From Rhizoclosmatium globosum (taxonomy: Eukaryota > Chytridiomycota > Chytridiomycetes > Chytridiales > Chytriomycetaceae), in contig MCGO01000025.1 of the NCBI GenBank assembly GCA_002104985.1, forward strand, positions 434,001 through 498,000: a DNA stretch of 64,000 nucleotides. The letters run 5' to 3'. Position numbers and translations under genes: made by a program. Under the pieces are notes generated by a model. The model had not been told where the DNA came from. It was given only the letters and a program-made list of their open reading frames with translations, and ran no database searches. Positions 23,557 through 33,221 of this stretch are shown here, one piece after another (the first letter of the stretch is position 1; each line of letters starts with the position of its first letter).

Positions 23557-24976
23557 ATGAACAGAGGAGACGAGCGGCCAACGGGATGGCTCGAAGCCAC
23601 GATCGCCGGTGGGCATGTCAATATTGTATCCGTGGCACGCGTCTTAGGACCTCAATTTGAGGAAGCGCGACTGGTTTCCGCGGTCAAGGCCACGCAGCAC
23701 CGACACTTTAACCTTCGCATTCGCATTTCACCCGATGGCCGCTCATTAGTCAGCGCTGATTCATCCGTGGTCCGCGTGGCTCAGGCGTCAGTTGGTTCTG
23801 CGGCAGAGTTTGAAACGCTGCTCGGTCAAATGCAAAACGAGGCTCTTTCGCCGGATTTGGATTCGCAGATTGATTTGCCGTGGCTCGTTGAAGCTGTGTT
23901 TGTGCGTGAATTAAATGCGACGATGCTTTGTGTGGCGATTCATCATGCAATCGCGGATGGGACTTCTGTGGTGGGTGCTAAATTCGTGTTTTTTCACTTT
24001 CGCCTTTTTCTGACCCATGCCAACACTCACGCCATGCTATATCAATGAATAGTATGTTATTACACATGATATTCTCTCGCACTATGCGGACCCATCCACA
24101 CCTCGCTTCAAAATGCAGCTGCCTCCACTCCCCAGTGTCGAAGCCCTCTCCCTGACAGCTTTTGGCGCAGACGATTTGAAAGACGACGCGCTCCTCGCAA
24201 AACTTGTGGCAGCGCGTTCAAACTGGAAACCTACTCTCCCCTCCCAGTTTCTTCCTTCCTCTGATTCTCGCGTGCCAAACGGATTCCTTCTGAGAGACAT
24301 TTCTGTTGAACGAATGGTTCGTTTGAGGAACAAGTGTCACGTTGAGAACGTGACTGTTGGATCGCTTCTTGTTGCTGCACTTCACTTTGCCGTTGCGCGT
24401 GTCGTGGCCAAGGAAACCAGTGGTGGGATCCAGTTCCCCTTCAAATTTGTGCATGATGTGGATGCAAACTTGAGACGCCGGTTGGGAGGTTCTGTTGACC
24501 TTGGTGACGAACACGTTGGACTCTTGATTGGAATGATGGCCATCGACGTGCCTTTGACAAGTACTTCCGAAACGATCTTTGGTTTTGCACAGAAAGTCAA
24601 GGCCTGGTTTGGAAAGGAGCTTGATGCAAACACACCACACAAATATCACTTTGCAAACAAGAGATTTGATGCAGAATGTGAACCACCTGCAACTCGTGTG
24701 TCGGACTTGAACTTTAGTAATGTTGGTGTATACCCCTTCCAGACCAAGTATGGCGATCACTCCCTCTCTCACTTTTATGAGGTTGGTTCTTGGTGTCCTT
24801 TTGGTGGTACACATGTCTTTCTCATCAATACTGTTGCTGGACGCATGTGTTTGAGCTGGGTATTTGAGGAAACACCAGTGAACCGCAGTGTTGCCTGCCA
24901 GTTGATGGATGGTGTGGTTGGACTATTGGAGGAAGTTTGCGACGGTCCTGATGTTGTTCTTGCTGATTTGATCTGA
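23557..24976 (+). CDS. CoA-dependent acyltransferase of the condensation/alcohol-acetyltransferase fold
   Basis: Two exons, 23557-23970 and 24053-24976, joined in phase 0 by an 82-bp intron (GTGGGT...ATAG), giving about 445 aa. Exon 1 ends just after the HHAIADGTS motif, the catalytic HHxxxDG of the condensation/BAHD/alcohol acetyltransferase superfamily. Exon 2 supplies the second half of the fold: VTVGSLLVAALHFAVARVVA, and a late DLNFSNVGVYPF segment at the place of the structural DFG-like motif of related enzymes. Length and layout fit stand-alone acyltransferases of the alcohol acetyltransferase/PapA5 type, which move an acyl group from CoA or a carrier to an alcohol or amine. The substrate cannot be told. 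The codons are more GC-rich than those of the neighbouring channels. Confidence 0.7.
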
Positions 24977-25100
24977 TCCAATTTCATCCAGAAAATGAAA
25001 GAATAAAAGGAGAAAACTCGAGAGCATTTATTTCTCTTTCGAACAACATCAACCCAAGAATGAAAACCCCCCTTTAGCAGAAGAGGTGAAAACAAGGGGC

Positions 25101-25306
25101 TTATTCTTTGTTGAAGACGTAGGTCAAACCACACTTTTTAGAGTACTGAGCCCTGAAGACATCAGCACCGCAAATCTTGTTAGGACACTCACGAAGCAGA
25201 AGGGTGATCTTGCCCTTAGCGTCAACCTTGTAGAACTTGAGAATAGTCAACTTGACTTTCTTTTCTTGTGCTTGATCTTCTTTGGGGTAGTGTAAGTAGA
25301 GTCTTA
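25101..25306 (-). pseudogene. Fragment of ribosomal protein eS31 (Rps27a) without its ubiquitin part
   Basis: Read on the minus strand, this gives [14 protein letters not shown], then after one missing base [33 protein letters not shown] and [12 protein letters not shown] with stop at 25101-25103. These are the C-terminal two thirds of the eS31 protein, normally made as a ubiquitin fusion. An in-frame stop lies just upstream, and no ubiquitin coding sequence fits in the roughly 200 bp before the divergent F-box gene. The zinc-binding part is about four residues short and lacks the third of the usual four Cys. The most likely origin is a 5'-truncated, decayed copy, perhaps a retrocopy. A terminal exon of a gene with a very long intron is possible but less likely. 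Confidence 0.6.
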
Positions 25307-25524
25307 TTTATACCCCTAATTTCGGCCGCCTTCTCCATAATAACTTAACGGTTGAGAATCAATTAATCGAATTCTCTTAAATTAACTGCTTCAGCGAGAC
25401 ATAACGAAACAATAATGAAACTACCGAAGTATGTTTCAAAACAGTCTCAGCGTCCCCCACCCCCAATCTGAACCCCCTGAAACGCTTCCAAATTCAGTTT
25501 CGCATTTCATAAGCGGCCTTCTCA

Positions 25525-26264
25525 ATGAGGCCACTCACATTCACCAATCTTCCCACGGAACTGTTGGAATGTATTGTATTCCAGTGCACACCACAAGACG
25601 CATTCATGATTCTTCGTCCAACGTGCACAACATTCAAGTTCATTGGAACACTCTCCTTCTGCCGATTGTTGAAGGACAGAGTACGTGAATGGAGTCTGGA
25701 AAAGTTACCTATTCCTTATGTGACCGTATTTCTCGACGTCAAATATCCAGTCTACCTCTCAACTGTTCCGTGGGGAGACGAAAAGATTGCTAGAGCTGTC
25801 GCGCTGGGGTTATTACATCAGCCGCACTTGCCGAATCTAGATTTCATGCTCCAACAAGCATGTTTGCATGGATACACACGATTAGCAGAAACACTTTTGG
25901 AGAGTGGCTTGTGTAGTGTGTGGGCGGATGATGGATATGCAGTGCAAGTTTCATGTGAGCAGGGAAATTTGGAGATTCTCAAGTTATTGATGAAAGTGGA
26001 TCGTCAATATTTGGATTGGATAGCGAAAATTGCGTGTGAGAAGGGGAGGCTGTTGGTTTTCAAGTGGTTGGTGTTGGAGGAAGGGTGGAGGTTTGTGGAA
26101 TGGGATATCTGCAAACTGCCGCATCACGTGGATGGTATGAGATTGTTCAGTTCTTGGTGGAAACTGGGAGAGTAGATTTGAATGAAGATGATGGAATTGC
26201 GTTATCCCTGGCAAGTTTATTGGGACATGACAAGTGTGTGCAAATTCTGAGGGAGCACTCGTAG
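25525..26264 (+). CDS. F-box protein with ankyrin-like repeats, one-base frame break
   Basis: ATG at 25525. Residues 5-45 (FTNLPTELLECIVFQCTPQDAFMILRPTCTTFKFI) look like an F-box, the Skp1-binding module of SCF ubiquitin ligases. Ankyrin-like helical repeats follow (LPNLDFMLQQACLHGYTRLA; AVQVSCEQGNLEILKLLMK; WIAKIACEKGRLLVFKWLVL). As read, the frame ends at 26173-26175. Adding one base in the ggg run near 26104 continues the repeat register exactly (YLQTAASRGWYEIVQFLVE, then ASLLGHDKCVQILREHS) to the stop at 26262-26264. F-box/ankyrin proteins are expanded in chytrids and would select targets for ubiquitination; the target is unknown. Confidence 0.6.
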
Positions 26265-26297
26265 ATCCCTTTTCTATGCCATAAATCTTATTTACAT

Positions 26298-27710
26298 TTA
26301 TTCATTCGACCACATTGGTGTTAACGAATTGTTATGTGTTGTTGCGGAATGCTCAACCGAAACAGATGTTATCTGAAACGAGGCTCGACGGTCTTTCGGT
26401 TTTGATCGTCGCGGCTGGATAGCAGTAACCAAGTTGACTGATTCTGATGATATTAGAATGCTGCTGTTATCATTGTTCTTGAAACTAGTCTTTTGTCCCT
26501 CGGATGGTAGCTTCACGGAAAGTGCCGATGGCCTCCGCAACGTTGGATTGGGACTTGAACGTCTAATATGTTCGGCGGCGGGATCAAGATCAATTGATAG
26601 ACTCTTTCCTCCCGTACTACGATTGTCGGTAATACCCAAGGTTCGGGGCATACTGTGATGATTACAGTGACTTGCAATGGAATATTGGCTTTGATTTGTC
26701 GATTTATCCAACCTTCCTATTCTGTCATTGCTTAAGAATAAATCAGGTGTATCCTGTGAAATGAGCCTTGACGACGGGTCAAAACTATTTTTGCGACTTG
26801 CGATTTCAGTCCATGCTTGTTTAACTTCGTCGTCAATAATATTTTGAGGCACTCGAGACTGGGACATGGATCGTTTTAAAGATTGAGTTAGTTTCTTGGC
26901 TACTGTTCCAACTGTTTGCCACTTGTCCGGATCTACAGTAAAGAGCAAGTCATAGTTAACGCAGCGCGCAAGGATATAGGTTTGCATGTTCCAAGCCATG
27001 GCGAGGGCGTATTGGTCAGTCCAAGCGACAGAAGCATACATCAAAAAAGAAGCTTGTGCTATGATAACAATAGAACGAGATACTAAACGAAATGTTTATG
27101 GTTTAACAGCTCACTTATGAAAAGAGAGTTATTTAGAAGAACATACCATTTTTCTCGAGAATAGAACGAACGAGTTGTGAACTTGAACTAAATCTCTTAC
27201 TTGTGATCCACAACACAGTAGCTGTTGCATAAAAGTCGCATATAAGATCTGAACAGTTGTATCCAAGACCTGTTATTTCATACTGATTATAATTGCAGGA
27301 AAATGCCTCGGAGTCCCAACTTGCTGATGAAAGAATAATGTCAGCAACAGCCCAAACCAATCTATTCAATAAAACCAAGCAGCTCAATCGATACACTATT
27401 TTATCCTTATTGGCCACGTAGAAAGTGACAAAAAGGACGAACACGTCAAATGAGACTAGAAACAAGTGACTTGTAAGATTCAGTGCAATACCAAACCCCT
27501 GACAGGTTTTTTCCGTGGATACATAAGAAAAACTCATGGATACGGCGGTATAGAGTATACAAACACGTTTGAGGTGAATATAAGAGCTAAGCCAAGTCGC
27601 GACTTTATAGGGCCATGTAGTTTGCTGATAATATTCAATATTCCTCCGAAAGCGACTTCAATACAAAGACCTGAGATAAGTCCTTCGTACAACACTTCTC
27701 GTGCAGGCAT
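26298..27710 (-). CDS. Orphan multi-spanning membrane protein with long cytosolic tail (copy A)
   Basis: The inferred start is ATG at 27708-27710. Exon 1 (GLISGLCIEVAFGGILNII...) matches copy B at 27786-29514 helix for helix but needs one extra t near 27582 to run on into CILYTAVSMSFSY. Later exons give further helices (TSHLFLVSFDVFVLFVTFYV; LNRLVWAVADIIL) and a shared loop motif (ITGLGYNCSDLICDFYATA). After an intron near 27050-27150, the last exon starts with a helix and continues into a tail of about 200 residues rich in Ser and basic residues, with a conserved block RCVNYDLLFTVDPDKWQTVG. The 6-7 helix topology plus a phosphorylatable tail is receptor-like, but no known receptor motif is recognised. 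Stop at 26298-26300. Confidence 0.6.
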
Positions 27711-27785
27711 AGGCGAGTGGAACGGATAGATTTACAGCTGGTTGCTGATGAAATGAAAATCCGTTTTCTTTTTAACCCTATCGTT

Positions 27786-29514
27786 TTATTTTGAGACTCG
27801 AATTCTTTTTAAGAATTGATTTTTGGATGTTCCGGTTGCGCTGTCCACTGATCGTATTGAGCATTGGCTGCCTGTTTCGGCGCCTTGTGGTTTCAGTCCA
27901 GCGCTTGTTCGACGTGTTCTTGGAGAGAATTTCGTGTTGATGGAAGGTTGAGAGCTTGATATGATTGCATCTGTTGCTTGTAGAGGTACAAGGCCGCTCT
28001 GTTTTATGGTAGGTTTTTGGCTGGGAATTCCCATTTCGCTGCACGTTGATCTTCGAGGGTGCGAACGGTTTATGCTACTGTTGCTTCTAACTGAAGCCAT
28101 GCTTCCGTTCGTGCTATGACTCGCTGGACTCGCTGCAGAACTAGTTCGATCATTGGGTGGGGGCATGGGTACTTCCTCAACATCGTTTTCCCGTTCCTGT
28201 ATACTCGTACTCGATATCTTTCCGCGAATCACGGGTATTTTGTTCATACTGTGTTGCGAAACCTTTCGATCCATTCCCAACTTTGACCGTATGGGGACGG
28301 GGTGAAATTCAGCCTCTTCAAAGAGTCGCGGGGAACCGACTGTGGTACTAAACATGGATTCCATGCTAGCTTCGAGGACGATTGATACACAGCTTTTCGC
28401 GTTGGGATTCAAAACAACAGAATCGCGGCCTCCTTGAAGTGATGGGGCTATACTTCCACGGCGACTGTGAGTTACAGATCCATTACCTCCCATGTTTTCG
28501 CTCATTGCTACACTGCAACGACGACCGGCTTCTGAGGCAAGGGCGACCCATGCTTCTTTCGTTTCCTCACTGTGAATCTTTCCTGGTACCACAAGACTTT
28601 TGATGCTCTTTGAAGCTCGCCGTAATGCACTTCCGAGTGTTTGATAATTATCTGGATCGACATTGAATAGAAGGTCGTAGTTTAGACATCGTCCCATTGT
28701 GTATGTTTGAATTAGCCACGTTACGGATTGAGCGAATTGAGTTTGATTTGTAGCACTGAAAACTGTGAGTGTTATGCTCTGTAAAAAAATTATTGCCGTT
28801 CTGCAAACTAGCAATGTTGTTGAGCAAATTCAAGGTCAAAAATCACAGCAGAAAGCCACACACCGTTCTTTTCCATCAAAGCTCGGACAAGTAGGGATTT
28901 AGGATTGAATCTTTTTCTTGATGCGTATATCGCACTGACGGTTGCAAAGATGTCTGTGATGATGTCGGCACAGTTATATCCAATTCCTGTAATTGAATTT
29001 TGGGTATACGAGCATTGGTTCCCATCCCAATAGCCTCTGGACATGTATATATCCGCGATAGCCCATACAAATCGATGTATCAGCAGTATGTAATTGACTT
29101 GACGTAGTTTCTTGTCCTTGTTTGTAATATAATACGTCACAAACAGCACAAAAGCGTCTGAATAACATGATATCAATCATCAGAGCTTCCAATTTATCAT
29201 TAAATACTACCAAATGCTAAGAAAAACAAGTGGCTGGAAATATTGCTCACGATCGCAAAACCAAAACAAGTTGTCGGATTAGAGATGAGCCAAAAGCCCA
29301 GCTGCATACCAGTATACCAGAGACAAAGTATATTGCAGGCTCCGACTATTGAGACAGTCACTTTTGACTTCAAAGGTCCTTGAAGCTTTGTGGCAATAGT
29401 CAGGAGACCACCAATCGCGACTTCAAAACAGAGGCCACTGAGTGCCCCAAGAACAAAGAAATGTGGTGGAAAGGAGGGCCAATGGGGGAATATGTGCGTG
29501 GGCAAGGTGGTCAT
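27786..29514 (-). CDS. Orphan multi-spanning membrane protein with long cytosolic tail (copy B)
   Basis: ATG at 29512-29514, three exons: 29514 to about 29210; about 29165 to 28860; about 28805 to 27786. Helices: FVLGALSGLCFEVAIGGLL, VTVSIVGACNILCLWYTGM, IVSNISSHLFFLAFG, DAFVLFVTYYIT, LIHRFVWAIADIYM, and two more around ITGIGYNCADIITDIFATVS and FLQSITLTVFSA. The tail (about 300 residues) starts with RCLNYDLLFNVDPDNYQTLG, nearly the same as in copy A, and continues Ser-rich with basic patches. It is a tandem paralogue of the gene at 26298-27710, upstream of it on the same strand. The function is unknown; a lineage-specific sensor/receptor is an inference from topology alone. Confidence 0.65.
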
Positions 29515-29583
29515 TTTTGAAGTGAGATTTACAATCCCATAGAATATGGAAAAGGATAATCTTCTGACATAATTTTCAATGTT

Positions 29584-30583
29584 TTATTGGAGTTCTGGAT
29601 CCTTTTCTGAATCCTGAGTATCTACGTTCTCGCATAGCTTCCAAAACTGTTCTGCGTTGACGTCGCCTTCTAGCTTCTCTGTGTTTTCGAACGTGTGATA
29701 ACTAGTGTTGTTGAAAACGTCAGCTCGATCATATGCTTCCTTTGTGAGTGAGACTTCAGTTACGTAAGGAACGATTCTTGTTAGGTATGGGCTTTGTGAT
29801 TCCAACAGTTTTTGTCGAGGCCTGTTTGGCGACATAAACGTGTGAAACAAAATACTAATGAATAAATTACATGCATGCGTATCCTGAGAAGCTGTTGCCG
29901 ATTATTCCAATCAGGTTGAGCTTTCCTTTGACCCAATTTGCCCCCAGCACATTCGAATACATACTGTTTCCGCAGTGTGGCATGTAAAACAACGTTTCGG
30001 ATTCTATAGGTCGTTTTCCTTGCTCGTTGTCGGTGATAACTTCAACCTTCAGTTCATTCAAGATTGATGTGTCAAGGTCTGAGAAGATTGGGTCAAACGC
30101 TTCCATCTTTGAAAACTAAGTCGAAAATAGAAGAATTAGAGCAGTTGTGGATAATTTGTCCGATATGTACCTGATACTCTTCAGCTAACAGGAGCAGAAA
30201 TGCCAGTTGGTGTCGAGAGATGACGCTTTCAACGATTGAACCTATGCCGTAACAGATGCAATGACAGTCCTTCGAAACTGGTTTTGTTGATTCATTCATG
30301 TCCTTGATGGCTTGTGTATAGAATGATGTTCGCTTCATGGCATCCCTGTTGACAGGTTTAGTGAGATTGGAACAAGGACAGCATGAACTAACATTATATC
30401 TCTTATTGAAGTAATGATAGAGCTTGCTGAAGGTACTGCTGTCTTTGCATTCTGTTTTGGAGACTGTTTGTAGGTGAATCCAGACTGAGCTTTAGAGGTA
30501 GTTGGAAGTTGAGGCGATGCTGGCTTTGCAGAAGACGAGCTCTTTCCCTTCTTTTTGACTAGTGTGAAGCCATCATCTTCCAT
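29584..30583 (-). CDS. SRR1-domain protein
   Basis: Four exons. Exon 1 starts at ATG 30583 (MEDDGFTLVKKKGK, a lead-in common in SRR1/BER1 family members). An intron with donor GTTAGT near 30395 leads to DAMKRTSFYTQAIKDM. The SRR1 domain follows: CHCICYGIGSIVESVISRHQLAFLLLL, DPIFSDLD, TLFYMPHCGNSMYSNVL and NLIGIIGNSFSGY are the family's signature blocks, in order and with normal spacing. The C-terminus continues in a last exon to the stop at 29584-29586. SRR1 family proteins affect circadian input in plants and microtubule stability and heme-related regulation in yeast and animals; the biochemical role is not settled. Confidence 0.85.
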
Positions 30584-30704
30584 GATTAAGTTTGTTGAGT
30601 GTGAGTTTTGGAAAAAAGAAAGAATTACAGTTATAACATTAACTTTCGAGTAAAGTCTTGGCCGATTTAAACAACTGCCTTTATTATTCTATTATTATTA
30701 TCAC

Positions 30705-31621
30705 TCAGAGATCCGGCATCTCAATCTCTATATCATCAAATAATGTGTTTAACTCCTGCTTTACTTCGTCTGTGATAACAATGCCACCAATCTTCAACGG
30801 CTTTCGTCGAAATCCGAATCTTGGCAGCCTCCATTTACTCTTCTGAAGTCGAGGCACATTTGTTGAAGAAGAATGGGTTGATGGAAGGGGTTGTCCCACC
30901 AAGGTAGAATCTATCACTTCTTCGTTCTGCAAATATTCAGACAGAGAGGCAAGGGTATTGGCGTCTAATGCAGGGGTGAATAAGCTTGCAACTGTTGCAG
31001 GCTCCAATATACGTTTCGGCAGTGTTTCACCATCTCCCCGTCTAAACATACATTTATTTTACTTTTTAAATAAATAGAAAAAGAAGATTGAAATCGAGGG
31101 AATCGCACTCACGCCAGTGAAACGTCAAACGACAGATCATCAAACACGCTACTGACTTCCTTCCGCACCTTCTCGTCCACTACCACACCACCAACAGTAA
31201 TCGTCCTTTCCTGGCCGGCCAGGCTTCGCAGTCCGTTCATGAGCATTGCAATTCTTGTTGTTTCTGGGGCGATCGAGGCTGAGGAAACGGAGGCTGCGTC
31301 GTCGGATTTGTCAGCCGCCGTCGTTGCCGTCGCCGCTTCTTTCGGTGCGCCAAAGCCAAGTGCGCCGAGAAACGACATTGTTTGGCGCTTGGCTTGGGCG
31401 GCGAAGGTTTGGGCTTGTGCTTGGACGGGGACGTCTTTGAGTGACTTGAGTGACGGTGGGCGGGAAGCTGAAGAGTCCATTGACGGCCGAGGTTGCTTTC
31501 GGTCTGTCGGTGACTCCATCGAAAGTTGCGCATTCAGTTTGAGCAGATCGGTTAGTTCATCGAGATTGGTCGTTGGCGGCGGCAGAGCTGTCACAGATCC
31601 AGGGACACTCACTTCTACCAT
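30705..31621 (-). CDS. Unknown protein with a duplicated GG-[IV]-V...E-V...FDD motif
   Basis: Two exons: 31621 to about 31113 and about 31049 to 30705, joined through an intron whose acceptor lies near 31050. The first half is low-complexity (Ser, Ala, Gln, Pro). Exon 1 ends with VGGVVVDEKVRKEVSSVFDD followed by LSFDVSLA. Exon 2 ends with IGGIVITDEVKQELNTLFDD followed by IEIEMPDL. These are two copies of one roughly 28-residue module, each closing its exon, so the second may come from exon duplication. I do not recognise the module. It ends at a normal stop at 30705-30707. Confidence 0.55.
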
Positions 31622-31721
31622 CTTTTCTTTATTGCCAATTTATTAAGATACGAAACGAGAAAGAGACTCAAATAATAATTGGTATTTATTCATATTGAGG
31701 CTAAATATATGCACTCGTCTT

Positions 31722-33013
31722 TTATTGTGATACTGATTGGGCCAGAGGTCCTTCCAACTCCTCTTCGTACTCCACAGTAACCTTGGCTTTGGCTGTAACA
31801 AAAGAGGAATGCAAATTAGAATCGAACTATTTTCTAGTTTATCAAGAAACAACTCACGTTTCTTTGGTGTTGCCTTCTTTCCTTTACCAGACTTTTCGTC
31901 GTCACTGTCGTCATCGGCAGCAGAGCCACGCTTTCGTTTCGACAACGCAGCAAGAATCTTTTTGTTTGCAGCAGCACTAGCCCCCGATTCTTCAATATCA
32001 TCGTCACTTTCGTCATCTGAAGGATCCGAAACAAACTCTCTATCAAACTAACCCAGAACAAAGTCAGTATCCTGTTCAAAAGCCAACGAAACCAAAGTTA
32101 AAAGAACTTACCGCATCCACATCCTCCTCATCCCATCCTCATACTCAAACTCTCCACCCTCTCCATCCTCCTCCTCCTCTTCATCTTCATAATCCTCCAA
32201 CTCCCCTTCCTCCTCCATCTCATCCTCAATCTTATCCAACGCCTTCTCAAACACACTCTGGTTCAAATTCACAATCCCATCCACAGAGTCATACACACCC
32301 TTCCTCAACCGTTCCATCAACTCCTTCTCAATAGACTGCTCCAACCGCGCGGCGGCTTCGGCTTTCTGCTCCCGTCGCGCCTCGCGTCTGTCAATCTTCT
32401 TTTTGATTCCTTCGAGCTTCTTTGTCGAGGTTTTCATGAGCAGGCGGCGGGATCGGATCAGCATTTGGGTTAGTTTTGTCGCGCGTTGTTTGCATTTGTG
32501 GATTGTGAAGGAGGGCCAGTGTTGTAGTTCTGTGTCAATCTAATTTGGGCAAAGGTGTTTAGTGTTTTTTTGTTTTTTTCGAAGTTGATGAGGGAGGGGG
32601 GGAGAGAGTACTTTGACTTGAAACACATCCTTTCCTATACAGGCCCAATAATAAACAAAGACAGCAACAAGACGAACCTGTTCCAAAGCCTGCGCATAAT
32701 TCTTACTCAACTGCACACGTTCCCACATCTTGGCTGGTGTATGCGCTCGTTCGATCGTCTTCATGTACAGATACAAGACACCCTTATCCTCCTTCACAGT
32801 TGCATATCGCGAGTTTGCAAGTGGACATGATTGACGGTTGCAGAGTCCTGTCACGTTGTATTCGTTCCTGCAAAAGTTTGCTTTCACAGTTTTGACCTTG
32901 TATGAACAGAACTGGTGGTTGATTGTTGTCCAAATGACCTTTTTTTTTACAGGGTTGTATGTTAGTAGGGAAGGGGAAAAGGGAGGGGCAAGGTGTACCT
33001 CGTCGATTTGCAT
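31722..33013 (-). CDS. MAK16: MAK16 ribosome biogenesis factor
   Basis: ATG at 33011-33013. A tiny first exon (MQIDE) is followed by an intron GTACAC...AAAG, then [37 protein letters not shown] and [20 protein letters not shown], which is nearly invariant in MAK16. A 140-bp intron follows [10 protein letters not shown], then [20 protein letters not shown] and an acidic region. One g is missing in a ggg run near 32131; supplying it gives EDGDEEDVDA and a clean phase-0 splice to [10 protein letters not shown]. The tail [16 protein letters not shown] and a last small exon ([17 protein letters not shown]) end at 31722. MAK16 is a nucleolar protein of the pre-60S particle, working with RPF1, and essential in yeast, so the frame break is probably a sequence error. 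Confidence 0.92.
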
Positions 33014-33221
33014 CTTGGTGTGTGTTTGACTTTCCAAAAAGAAAAAAGAAAGAGAAACAGTGGAATACAAAAGAATCATAAAAGGCATCATTTCCTATTT
33101 TTTCCATGGAATATATTATCCAACATAATAACCAGTATCCCCACCAACCTGCCTTACCTACACCACATCAAAACACATTTCCCCCCCAACATCAAACCCC
33201 AAACAAAAAACCCTAAACAAC

